Assembly: GCA_025936205.1 (NCBI GenBank) | Contig: JAICTU010000074.1 | Location: 1 to 24,082, forward strand | Reading direction: 5' to 3' | Length of the DNA: 24,082 bases | Source: Polyangiaceae bacterium | GTDB taxonomy: Bacteria; Myxococcota; Polyangia; Polyangiales; Polyangiaceae | Part shown: piece after piece, positions 14,590 through 24,082 of the stretch | How the letters are laid out: every line of letters starts with the position of its first letter | Position numbering within the stretch: position 1 is the first letter of the stretch | Position numbers and translations under genes: made by a program | The notes under the pieces: generated by a model | What the model saw: the letters and a program-made list of their open reading frames with translations, nothing else | What the model was told of the DNA's origin: nothing | Databases searched by the model: none

Positions 14590-17500
14590 ATGGCCGTTGA
14601 TGAGGGATCGTGTGTTCGCAGTTCGGCGCTGTTGCACGATGATGATGAGTTCGTTGACAGAGCAGCGGGCTCGCAACGTGTCTCGGATATCGTACCCGCG
14701 CCTGGGGGCGCGGGCAGCCCGCTGTCCTGGTTTCAGGAGCGCCTGTGGGTCCATCACCGGCGCGAGCCGAACAGTACGAGCTACAATCTGCCGCTGCTGT
14801 TGCTCGTGCAAGGCAAGCTCGATGCCTCGGCGCTCGAGCAGAGCCTGAACGAAATCGTCGCCCGCCACGAGAGCCTGCGCACGTACTACGGCGAGTCAGC
14901 GGACGGAGAGCCCGAGCAGTTCGTGGCGCCGCCGGAACGGGTGCGTCTAGCGGTGGTCGATGTCGACCGCGCCCAGCTGCTGCAGCAGCTCGAACGCCAT
15001 CTCGAGCACTGCTTCGACCTCCGCCGCGGGCCGATCTTCATCGCGAGCCTGCTGCGCCTGTCGCCGGATCGGCATCTGCTCGCGTTCAACGTGCACCATA
15101 TCGCGGCGGATGCCTGGTCGCTTCGCACGGTGTTTCTGGGCGAGCTGCAGAGCGGCTATGCCGCCTTCTGTCGCTCGGAGCAGCCCGCTCTGGCGCCACT
15201 GCCCATCCAGTACAAGGAATACGCAGCGTCGCAGCGGGTTCGGGATCTGTCGGCGGATCTCGACTATTGGCGCCGAACGCTCGAGGGCTATGAAGACAGC
15301 CTGGAGCTGCCCGCCACGTACACGCGGCAGGCAAAATCCTGCACGACGAGCGCCCGCTTCGTCTACCGGTATTCGGCCGAGTTTGCGGGCGAGCTGGAGG
15401 GCTTTTCACGCCGAAATGGCTGCACGATCTTCATGTCCTTGCTCGCGGCGCTCGGCGTGACCCTCAGCCGCTACACGCACAAGGAGGATCTCTGCATCGG
15501 TACCACCACGTCCAACCGATCGGACGTGGAGCTGGAGCCGCTGATCGGATTCTTTGTCAACATTCTGCCGCTCCGGCTGCGCATCGACGAACAGACCAGC
15601 GTCGGCGCCTTGCTCAAAGCCGTACGCAAGCAGGTGCTGACGGCTTTCGAGCATACGGCCGCGCCGTTCGAGCACATCCTCCAGGCAGCAGGTGTCGCGC
15701 GCCGCGGCAGCGGCAATCCTCTGGTGCCCATTGTCATGCGCCATCAGAACTTTCCGCGCACCTCGCTGGAGGCTCGGCTGCCCGGCGCCGTGAGGTTCCA
15801 GGCCTACCCGGATCCCGCCGAGAAGGATGATGCGTTGACCAAGCTGCTCGATCGCGAGCACGTCCCAGCACGCTGCGAGATCGAGCTGTCGTACTCGGGG
15901 GGGCCCAACGAGCTCGCGCTCGAGGTGGTCTACGCTTCTGATCTCTATGACCGCGCCGCGATCGAGCGCCTGCTCGCTCATCACCAGCGGGTGCTGGAGG
16001 GCATGTTCAGCGACCCGGGCCGGCGCGTGCTCGAGCTACCGTTGCTGCGCGACTCCGACGTCCAGAAGCTGGTCGAGCAATTTCAGGCTGCCCCGCTCAG
16101 CGGAAGCCCAGCGCCGCAGCGCTCGCTCGTCGCACGCTTCGACGCCCAGGTGAAGCAGAGCCCCGATGCCGTGGCGTGCTGGGACGAACGTGGCGCATGG
16201 AGCTACCTCGAGCTGGCGAAGCACGCCAACCAGATGGCGCACGCGCTCCTGGCGAGCGGTGTCAGAGCGGGAGATCTGGTCGCGGTGTGTCTGGATCGAG
16301 GGGGCCGCATGCTCGCGACGTTGCTCGGGGTCTGGAAGGCGGGCGCGGCATATGTCCCGCTGGACCCCGCATACCCCAGGGCCTACTCGAAGCAGATCCT
16401 CGCGGACGCAGGCCCGAGCACGGTGATCTGCGAGGCCCAGCAGCAGGCGGCGCTCGAGCTCGACCCGGGCCGATGCCTGCTGCTGGAACAGGTCTGGGGC
16501 ACCGAGTCCAGGTACCCCGAGGCGCCGCCGGAGCTGCAGGAGCAGCCCGCGGCGCTGGCGTATGTCATGTACACGTCGGGATCCACGGGCACGCCGAAGG
16601 GCGTACGTGTGCCGCATCGTCAGCTCGACAATTGGCTGAGCGCGCTCGAAGCCTGGCTGCCGTTCGAAGCCGGTGAAGTCGTCGCCCAGAAGACGACGTT
16701 CGTCTTTGCGGTTGCGGTCAAGGAGCTGTTTGCGGGGCTGCTCAACGGTTGCCCCCAGGTCTTTCTCGACAACGAGACCGTCAAGGATACGGTGGCCTTC
16801 GTCAGCGCGCTCTCGAAGCACCACGTCAGCCGCCTCAACATCGGGCCTTCCCACCTCGCGAGCGTGCTCGAGCACCTGCGCTCCAGCGGGCGGCGCTTGC
16901 CGGCGCTGAAGGTCTGCGTCACGGCGGGCGAGCCATTGCCGAAAGCCTCGGTGCTCGCCTTTCGCGAGCTCGTTCCAGGCGCGCGCCTGCTCAACAACTA
17001 CGGCTGCACCGAGCTGAACGACATCTGCTACTACGACACGGCGAGCTTCGATGGACAGCGGGATTTTGTCCCGATCGGCACGCCGATCCACAACACCAGA
17101 GTCTACGTGCTCGATCGTCAGGGCCGGCTGGTCCCCGAGGGCGTCTCCGGGGAGCTGCACGTCGCCTCTCTGAGCTTGCCCGAGGGGTACCACGGCCTCG
17201 ATGAGTTGACGGCCGAACGCTTCTCGCCCAATCCCTTCGGCGCTGAGCCGAGCGCGCGGCTCTACAACACCGGCGACGTCGTCCGCTATCTGCCCGACGG
17301 CAATCTCGACTACATCGGTCGCTGGGACTTTCAGGTCAAGGTGCGGGGCTTTCGCATCGACGTTCGCCAGGTCGAGCAGGTGCTCGGGGACTTCGCGGGC
17401 ATCCGCGGTCGGGCCGTCGTGGCCAAGGGCGAGCGGCTGATCGCCTTCTACACGAGCGAGGTCGGAAAGGGCGTCCAGCTCAGCGAGTTGCGCGGCTTCT

Positions 17501-18702
17501 TGCGAGACCGCTTGCCCGCCTACATGGTGCCCGACGCGTTCGTCTTGCTCGACGCGCTGCCCCAGCTGCCCAACGGCAAGCTGAATCGGCGTGCGCTCCT
17601 GGAACTGGAAGGTGAGCTGCTGCAGAGCGGCGCGTACGACCCGCCAGCGACACCGACCGAGCGCACGCTCGCGGCCATCTGGGCGCAGGTCGTGGAAGTG
17701 CCCGGTGAGCGCATCGGGCGGCAGACACAGTTCTTCGACATCGGCGGTCATTCGCTCTCGGCCATGCGCGCCCTGGCGAGGATCAAGGACCTGTTCCGCG
17801 TCGAGATCGGCCTCTCGGAGTTCTTCGATGAATCCAGGTTGGAGGCGCTGGCTACCTTGATCGACCGCGCCATTGCGGCCCAGCCTCCCGCAGAGCGCGA
17901 GACGCAGCCCCCCTCCACGGCACGCCGCGCTTCGAAGCCGCACGGCAGCGCGGGCTTGCTCGAGGATAAGGTGGCGCTGGTCACCGGCGCCAGCCGTGGG
18001 ATCGGGCTCGCCACCGCGTTGCTCCTGGCCGAGCATGGCGCAAAGGTCGCCATCAATTATCGAGACAGCGAGAAGCAAGCCCAGCGCGTCAAGGAGCAAA
18101 TCGAGGCGCAGGGCGGGACTGCCGAGATCTTTCAGGCAGATGTGACGGACGCCGCCGATGTGGCCGATCTCGTGGCGGCGGTGCACCGGCGCTTCGAGCG
18201 TGTCGATGTGCTGGTGGCGAACGCCCATATCAACTTTCGGCATCGGGCCTTCGTCGACTATGTGTGGTCGGATCTCGAACGTAAGGTGAGCGACGAGCTC
18301 AAGGCGATCTTCTACCCGGCTCAGGCGGTCGCACCCGAGATGCTGCGGCGCAAGAACGGCAGCATCGTGGCCGTCTCGAGCGCCCTCTCCCGGCGCGGCA
18401 ACGAAGGGTTCCTGGCGCAAATCACGGCCAAGGCCGCGCTCGATGCCTTTGTTCGCGCCCTCGCTGCCGAGTTGGGGCCGGGCGGCGTCCGCGTCAATAC
18501 GGTCGCGCCCGGTCTCACCCTGACGGATGCGGCGGGGCCCATGCACGCGAACAACAAGGCGTCGATCGCCTTCCAGTCTCCGCTGCGGCGCAATGGCGTG
18601 CCTGAAGACATCGCCGGGGCCGTGCTCTTCCTGGCGAGTGACCTGTCGCAGTTCATGACCGGCTCGTACATGCCGGTCGATGGCGGGCACACGATGTTAT
18701 AG
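14590..18702 (+). CDS. NRPS: condensation - adenylation (predicted p-aminobenzoate) - carrier - short-chain dehydrogenase
   Basis: 1370 residues; GGAGGG 5 nt before the ATG fixes the start. Condensation domain about 44-490: HHIAADAW (H169, H170, D174; Ala replaces the usual Gly) and IGFFVNILPLRLR. Adenylation domain about 520-1000: YTSGSTGTPKG (661), NNYGCTE (802), YNTGDVVRYLPDG, GRWDFQVKVRGFRID, PNGKLNRR (K997). Carrier about 1020-1095: FFDIGGHSLS with the pantetheine Ser at 1055. Dehydrogenase 1126-1370: NAD(P) motif TGASRGIG (1132-1139), VSSALS with the catalytic Ser, but Gln1277 where the YxxxK Tyr should be (K1281 kept). The specificity residues read A707 V708 K711 N750 V777 A779 N803 D811 I812 K997. 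Ala at the first place removes the Asp that binds an alpha-amino group. Activation of PABA is inferred from this code and the neighbouring pab genes. No thioesterase, thioester reductase, MbtH or second module is present. Confidence 0.92.
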   Translation: MAVDEGSCVRSSALLHDDDEFVDRAAGSQRVSDIVPAPGGAGSPLSWFQERLWVHHRREPNSTSYNLPLLLLVQGKLDASALEQSLNEIVARHESLRTYYGESADGEPEQFVAPPERVRLAVVDVDRAQLLQQLERHLEHCFDLRRGPIFIASLLRLSPDRHLLAFNVHHIAADAWSLRTVFLGELQSGYAAFCRSEQPALAPLPIQYKEYAASQRVRDLSADLDYWRRTLEGYEDSLELPATYTRQAKSCTTSARFVYRYSAEFAGELEGFSRRNGCTIFMSLLAALGVTLSRYTHKEDLCIGTTTSNRSDVELEPLIGFFVNILPLRLRIDEQTSVGALLKAVRKQVLTAFEHTAAPFEHILQAAGVARRGSGNPLVPIVMRHQNFPRTSLEARLPGAVRFQAYPDPAEKDDALTKLLDREHVPARCEIELSYSGGPNELALEVVYASDLYDRAAIERLLAHHQRVLEGMFSDPGRRVLELPLLRDSDVQKLVEQFQAAPLSGSPAPQRSLVARFDAQVKQSPDAVACWDERGAWSYLELAKHANQMAHALLASGVRAGDLVAVCLDRGGRMLATLLGVWKAGAAYVPLDPAYPRAYSKQILADAGPSTVICEAQQQAALELDPGRCLLLEQVWGTESRYPEAPPELQEQPAALAYVMYTSGSTGTPKGVRVPHRQLDNWLSALEAWLPFEAGEVVAQKTTFVFAVAVKELFAGLLNGCPQVFLDNETVKDTVAFVSALSKHHVSRLNIGPSHLASVLEHLRSSGRRLPALKVCVTAGEPLPKASVLAFRELVPGARLLNNYGCTELNDICYYDTASFDGQRDFVPIGTPIHNTRVYVLDRQGRLVPEGVSGELHVASLSLPEGYHGLDELTAERFSPNPFGAEPSARLYNTGDVVRYLPDGNLDYIGRWDFQVKVRGFRIDVRQVEQVLGDFAGIRGRAVVAKGERLIAFYTSEVGKGVQLSELRGFLRDRLPAYMVPDAFVLLDALPQLPNGKLNRRALLELEGELLQSGAYDPPATPTERTLAAIWAQVVEVPGERIGRQTQFFDIGGHSLSAMRALARIKDLFRVEIGLSEFFDESRLEALATLIDRAIAAQPPAERETQPPSTARRASKPHGSAGLLEDKVALVTGASRGIGLATALLLAEHGAKVAINYRDSEKQAQRVKEQIEAQGGTAEIFQADVTDAADVADLVAAVHRRFERVDVLVANAHINFRHRAFVDYVWSDLERKVSDELKAIFYPAQAVAPEMLRRKNGSIVAVSSALSRRGNEGFLAQITAKAALDAFVRALAAELGPGGVRVNTVAPGLTLTDAAGPMHANNKASIAFQSPLRRNGVPEDIAGAVLFLASDLSQFMTGSYMPVDGGHTML

Positions 18703-18740
18703 CGCATCCGAGGGGGGCGGGTCTTCGTTCCGAGCAAGAC

Positions 18741-18746
18741 AGGAGG
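18741..18746 (+). promoter_or_regulatory. Strong ribosome binding site of pabA
   Basis: AGGAGG, 5 nt before the ATG at 18752 and within the 49-nt gap after the NRPS stop. It sets the pabA start and supports translation from the same polycistronic mRNA. Confidence 0.75.
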
Positions 18747-18751
18747 CCAGC

Positions 18752-19338
18752 ATGACAGCCAAGCTTGTCGTCATCGACAATTACGACTCCTTCACCTTCA
18801 ACCTCGTCCAGATGTTCCGGAGTTATGAGCTGGACATCTCGGTGTTCCGCGCCGACGCGCTCTCGGTCGAGGACGTCGTGCGCCGGCAGCCGGATTACAT
18901 TCTCGTGAGCCCGGGTCCCAAGAGCCCGAGCGCCGCCGGGATCTCGACGGAGCTCATCCGCCGCTGCACGGGCCTGTTCCCGCTGCTCGGAGTCTGCCTC
19001 GGCATGCAGTGCATGAACGAAGCGTTTGGCGGCACCACCGTGCATGCGCCGGTGCCGATGCACGGCAAGACCAGCGCCGTACACCACGACGGGGCAGGCC
19101 TGTTCGAGGGCGTCCCCCAGCCGCTGACCGTGGCGCGCTATCACTCCCTCGCCATCACCGGCATCAGCGAGGAGCTCAGGGTCAATGCCCGCTCCTCGGA
19201 CGGGGTGCCGATGGCTGTGCAGCACGTTCGCCATGCGCTGTTTGGCGTGCAATTCCATCCCGAAAGTTTCCTCACCCAGCACGGCTTCACGCTGGTCGAG
19301 AATTTTCTGCGCTCGGGTCCGCTGAAAGGAAGGCTGTC

Positions 19339-19342
<4 letters not shown>
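18752..19342 (+). CDS. pabA: Aminodeoxychorismate synthase component II (glutamine amidotransferase)
   Basis: 196 residues, the usual PabA/TrpG length. It releases ammonia from glutamine and passes it to PabB, which aminates chorismate. Class I amidotransferase hallmarks are all present: VVIDNYDSFTFNLVQ at the N-terminus, PGPKSP, the nucleophile C82 in LLGVCLGMQC, and the His/Glu of the triad in FHPES (H169, E171). TrpG and PabA cannot be told apart on their own, and in some bacteria one protein serves both. The PabB partner directly downstream has the PabB-type lysine, so PabA is the better name. It starts 49 nt after the NRPS stop and its TGA overlaps the next ATG (ATGA), pointing to translational coupling with pabBC. 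Confidence 0.9.
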
Positions 19343-21723
<2,381 letters not shown>

Positions 21724-22101
21724 TCCGTTTTCATGGGCTCGCCCGCGCACGACCCTCAGCGACGCCAGAATGGGCCCTCCTGGCGTCGCTGATCGCGCGG
21801 CACTGCCGAGCCCTGCACCCCTGCAACCCTGGAGCCGCGCTGCCTACACCGTGGGCTTTCGACGCAGCTGGGCGCGCCTGTGCGGTACAGCGTTGGAAAG
21901 AGCGACGCTCGCATATTCCACCGAGAGCGGGCCGAGGTTAACAAACCGCCTGGATCCGCTTCGGCTCCGCGCTCGATGGGCGTAACATCCAGAGTGCGCT
22001 GGTCTTCACGCACGCTGGGTCCTGTTTCCGGGCGCACTGTGTGCACCGGCGCAGCGGCTGTTTCCGATCGCCGGATCGCGAGTTCCGCCGCGAAGCACGC
22101 C
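21724..22101. other. Intergenic region after the NRPS-pab operon
   Basis: 378 bases. The strong hairpin at 21756-21792 is the only clear structure. An open frame reaches back from the Cys-rich lipoprotein to 21880, but its residues do not look like a protein extension. Confidence 0.5.
21756..21792 (+). terminator. Perfect 13-bp hairpin after pabBC
   Basis: TCAGCGACGCCAG (21756-21768) and CTGGCGTCGCTGA (21780-21792) are exactly complementary across an 11-nt loop (AATGGGCCCTC), 33 nt after the pabBC stop. No U-tract follows (TCGCGCGG). Long GC-rich stems without a T-run are common transcript ends in high-GC bacteria, so this is a likely terminator or 3' RNA stabiliser for the operon. Confidence 0.7.
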
Positions 22102-23169
22102 ATGTCTCCCCCTCGAGAGCCTACCTGGTGGGCCGTACTCGGCCCGGTCTTGCTGCAGCTGTGCGCTTGCACGCTCAGCGGTGATTACGATCCGCCACGG
22201 ATCGACGATCTGCCCACGCAAGGAGACGCCAACTCCGGCGTGCCGCCGGCGGCGATGCTCCAGCAGGCGGCGGTGTCGCCAGCAGCGCTGGCTCTGGATT
22301 CGCAGCAGGCCGAGGCCGAAGTCACGCCGAATTGCAGCTCTTCGTCCGAGCTACCGGGGTGCGAGCTGATGCGAGCCGAGCCCCCGCCGGCGTCGCCCGC
22401 GGAATGCGGCGCCGACTCGGACTGCGATTCCCATCACTGCTCGGGCGGCAGCTGTGTCGCGGCGAGTTGCTCGGACGGGATCCGGAACCAGGGAGAGAGC
22501 GCCGTCGACTGCGCGGGGCCTTGCGCGGCGCGTTGTGCCGAGGGCGCCGACTGCGGCAGCTCGGCAGATTGCGCGAGTGGCCTTTTCTGCCCGCCGGCGT
22601 CGCAACGCTGCGCTCCGCCATCGTGCCAGGATGGTCTGCAAAATGGCAGTGAGACGGGCCTCGATTGCGGCGGGACCTGCACGGGCTGCGCCGCTGGCAG
22701 CGCCTGCCGTGGTGCTGCGGACTGTGCCACCGGCATTTGCCGCGACGGCTCCTGCGCCGTGCCGAGCTGCGACGACCTCGTGCACAACCAGGACGAGACC
22801 GACATCGACTGCGGCGGGGTGTGCGGACCCTGCGCTCCCGGTCGCGCTTGCGCGCTGGACAGCGACTGTCAGTCGGGCGCGTGCCAGGACGGCAGCTGCT
22901 GCGGCGGGCAGGAAGCCGATTGCACGCGCTGCGCCCGCCGCCTGTCGAGCAGCCTGCAGTGCACCAGCAATGGTGCCAGTGCAGACGTCGCCGCTGCGTG
23001 CAACGGCTTCCTGCAGTGCCTCGCCGACAACGCCGTGAGCTGCCCCCGCCGGAACGCCGCTGGTTGCAGCGACGCGGGCGGGGTGTGCGATGTCAGCCGC
23101 TTCGGCGGCAACAGCTCGGCCATCGCGCTCGCCGACGGCATCATCGGCACGGCGCAGTGTAGCTTTTGA
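22102..23169 (+). CDS. Cys-rich lipoprotein with DCGGxC-type repeats
   Basis: 355 residues from the ATG at 22102, chosen because it gives a signal sequence (WWAVLGPVLLQLCAC) with lipid-acceptor Cys23; the frame is open further upstream but without a signal. Residues 24-100 are a variable, Pro/Ala/Ser/Glu-rich linker. Residues about 100-290 hold repeats of the form SCxDGxxNxxExxxDCGGxCxxCxxGxxCxxxxDCxSGxCxxGxC: the best copies are SCQDGLQNGSETGLDCGG and SCDDLVHNQDETDIDCGG, with a weaker first copy ASCSDGIRNQGESAVDCAG. The last 65 residues are a different Cys-containing segment (LSSSLQCTSNG ... CNGFLQCLADN). Such repeats are frequent in myxobacterial lipoproteins and probably form disulphide-bonded, possibly ion-binding units outside the cell. 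Function is unknown. Confidence 0.82.
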   Translation: MSPPREPTWWAVLGPVLLQLCACTLSGDYDPPRIDDLPTQGDANSGVPPAAMLQQAAVSPAALALDSQQAEAEVTPNCSSSSELPGCELMRAEPPPASPAECGADSDCDSHHCSGGSCVAASCSDGIRNQGESAVDCAGPCAARCAEGADCGSSADCASGLFCPPASQRCAPPSCQDGLQNGSETGLDCGGTCTGCAAGSACRGAADCATGICRDGSCAVPSCDDLVHNQDETDIDCGGVCGPCAPGRACALDSDCQSGACQDGSCCGGQEADCTRCARRLSSSLQCTSNGASADVAAACNGFLQCLADNAVSCPRRNAAGCSDAGGVCDVSRFGGNSSAIALADGIIGTAQCSF

Positions 23170-23484
23170 GGCGCAGCTCCTGATCGCCGTGGCGTGGCCC
23201 CGGATCGGGACATGTTTCCGCTGCGGGAGCGCCCTGGCTGAGGGCTCAAATTGCAGCGATTTCAGGCCGTTTCGTGCGCGCGAAGGCAGAATGTGCCAGC
23301 GGCTCGCCGCGCCTCGGGTTCTGGGTGAAGCTCTCCCCCATGCGGCGAGAACGCGGAACTCGAGAGCCTGCAGGGGGGGACGTTTCCCCCCTCGATGGAC
23401 TCCCTCGAGTTCGTGCAGAACCCGCGCCTGGCGCGCACTGCGGGCCTGGAGGGATTGCGTGAAGCAGGCACGCTGATCCGGCAT
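23170..23484. other. Convergent intergenic region
   Basis: 315 bases between the lipoprotein stop and the barrel-protein stop. Two weak hairpins are visible: GCCCT/AGGGC at 23231-23245, and AGGGGGG/CCCCCCT at 23372-23392. Either could help end transcription, but neither has a T-run. No gene is recognised. Confidence 0.4.
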
Positions 23485-24081
23485 TCAAAAACTCCACGTG
23501 AACCCAGCGAGCAAACGGTCCCGCACGTCACCGTTGTCGAGCTTGATGGACCAGGAGGCGTACGCATCGATCGAGAACCAGTCGGTGACGTACAGCTGGA
23601 GCAACGGCAAGGGTCGGTATCCGAGCGACTGGACGGCGCCCAGGACCAGGTCGCCGGGCACGGGGTCGTCGTGGAGAGCGATGCCTCCACCATAGCCCGC
23701 GCCGAGCGCGACAGTGACGCGGTCGCTGACGGCCCAGGCGATGCCGAGGCTGCCGCGGAGCTGGAGCACTCGCTCGCGGTCCGGGCTGCCGAAAGCCCAG
23801 TCGCTGGAGCCGTTGGCGATCATCGACACGCTCGGTGAGAGCCAGGCGCGCGCGCCGATGCCAGCGTCGACGCTGCCGATGGCGCCTTCGAGGTTGGTGT
23901 AGCCGAAGGCCGTGAGCCCGCCGCGCACGGTCGTCGTCCACTCGCCTTCGTCGCCGAAGCGATACGCGAAGGCGGGCAAGGGCACGCTCCACGACAGGCG
24001 GTCCGTGATCGCGTAGGTGATGGAGCCCAGCGCGTCCAGCTCTCGCTTCAGGGGATCATCGCGCGTGGCCTCGGTGGAGAA
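23485..24081 (-). CDS. Outer-membrane beta-barrel-like protein, C-terminal part (5' end outside window)
   Basis: 199 residues are visible and the frame stays open through the window edge; an internal GTG at 23985 is not needed as a start. The sequence alternates hydrophobic and polar residues in short strands ending in aromatic residues: WTTTVRGGLTAFGYTNL, GSVDAGIGARAWLSPSVSMIANG, VLQLRGSLGIAWAVSDRVTVALGAGYGGG, LPLLQLYVTDWFSIDAYASWSIK. It ends LAGFTWSF, with the C-terminal Phe that marks outer-membrane barrels for BAM insertion. No porin family can be named. It is likely an outer-membrane porin- or OmpA-barrel-type protein of unknown role. Confidence 0.7.
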   Translation of the reverse strand, partial: FSTEATRDDPLKRELDALGSITYAITDRLSWSVPLPAFAYRFGDEGEWTTTVRGGLTAFGYTNLEGAIGSVDAGIGARAWLSPSVSMIANGSSDWAFGSPDRERVLQLRGSLGIAWAVSDRVTVALGAGYGGGIALHDDPVPGDLVLGAVQSLGYRPLPLLQLYVTDWFSIDAYASWSIKLDNGDVRDRLLAGFTWSF

Positions 24082-24082
24082 C

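Noticed and set aside
16036..18690. 884-residue minus-strand open frame
   Set aside because: It is antisense to the NRPS, with no recognisable domain.
17965..18702. NRPS terminal thioester reductase
   Set aside because: The domain has the short classical SDR layout (about 245 residues, FabG-like), not the longer extended-SDR thioester reductase.

Overview
The window is very GC-rich DNA with densely packed genes. It carries secreted lipoproteins with Gly/Ser-rich or Cys-rich repeats, a membrane hybrid histidine kinase, an NRPS, and long antisense open frames. Together these suggest a large-genome myxobacterium (Sorangium/Polyangium-like). That placement rests on gene style, not on a marker gene.

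Layout. Positions 1-2200 look like a decaying mobile-DNA graveyard: a frameshifted remnant of a type IA topoisomerase (TopB-like, minus strand), an intact-looking lipoprotein (minus), and a truncated, frameshifted group II intron reverse transcriptase followed by a domain V-like hairpin (plus). From 2465 to 5993 are a triple universal-stress-domain protein (plus), a TolB-like beta-propeller protein with an N-terminal sandwich domain (minus) and a small helical protein (plus). From 6489 to 11105, all on the plus strand, are a short IF-2 paralogue outside the usual nusA-infB context, a membrane-anchored protein with three 8-cysteine repeats, and an MFS transporter. A SAM methyltransferase (11381) and a membrane hybrid histidine kinase (12508) follow.

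The centrepiece is a compact three-gene biosynthetic operon at 14590-21723: a 1370-residue NRPS (condensation, adenylation, carrier, then a fused short-chain dehydrogenase), a PabA amidotransferase, and a PabB-PabC fusion that overlaps pabA by 4 nt. PabB has the lysine that separates aminodeoxychorismate synthase from anthranilate synthase, so PabA plus PabBC should make p-aminobenzoate (PABA). The adenylation domain lacks the Asp that holds an alpha-amino group. Its ten-residue code reads A-V-K-N-V-A-N-D-I-K, very close to the code I remember for the PABA-activating domains of albicidin and cystobactamid synthetases. The operon therefore appears to make its own PABA and load it on an NRPS carrier. 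A perfect 18-bp palindrome lies just upstream of the NRPS ribosome binding site, and a 13-bp perfect hairpin follows pabBC, so the unit looks self-contained. The fused dehydrogenase lacks the usual catalytic Tyr, and no thioesterase is visible.

The right end (22102-24081) holds a Cys-rich lipoprotein (plus) and the C-terminal part of an outer-membrane beta-barrel protein (minus) that runs off the window. All family assignments come from reading motifs by eye; no database search was run.
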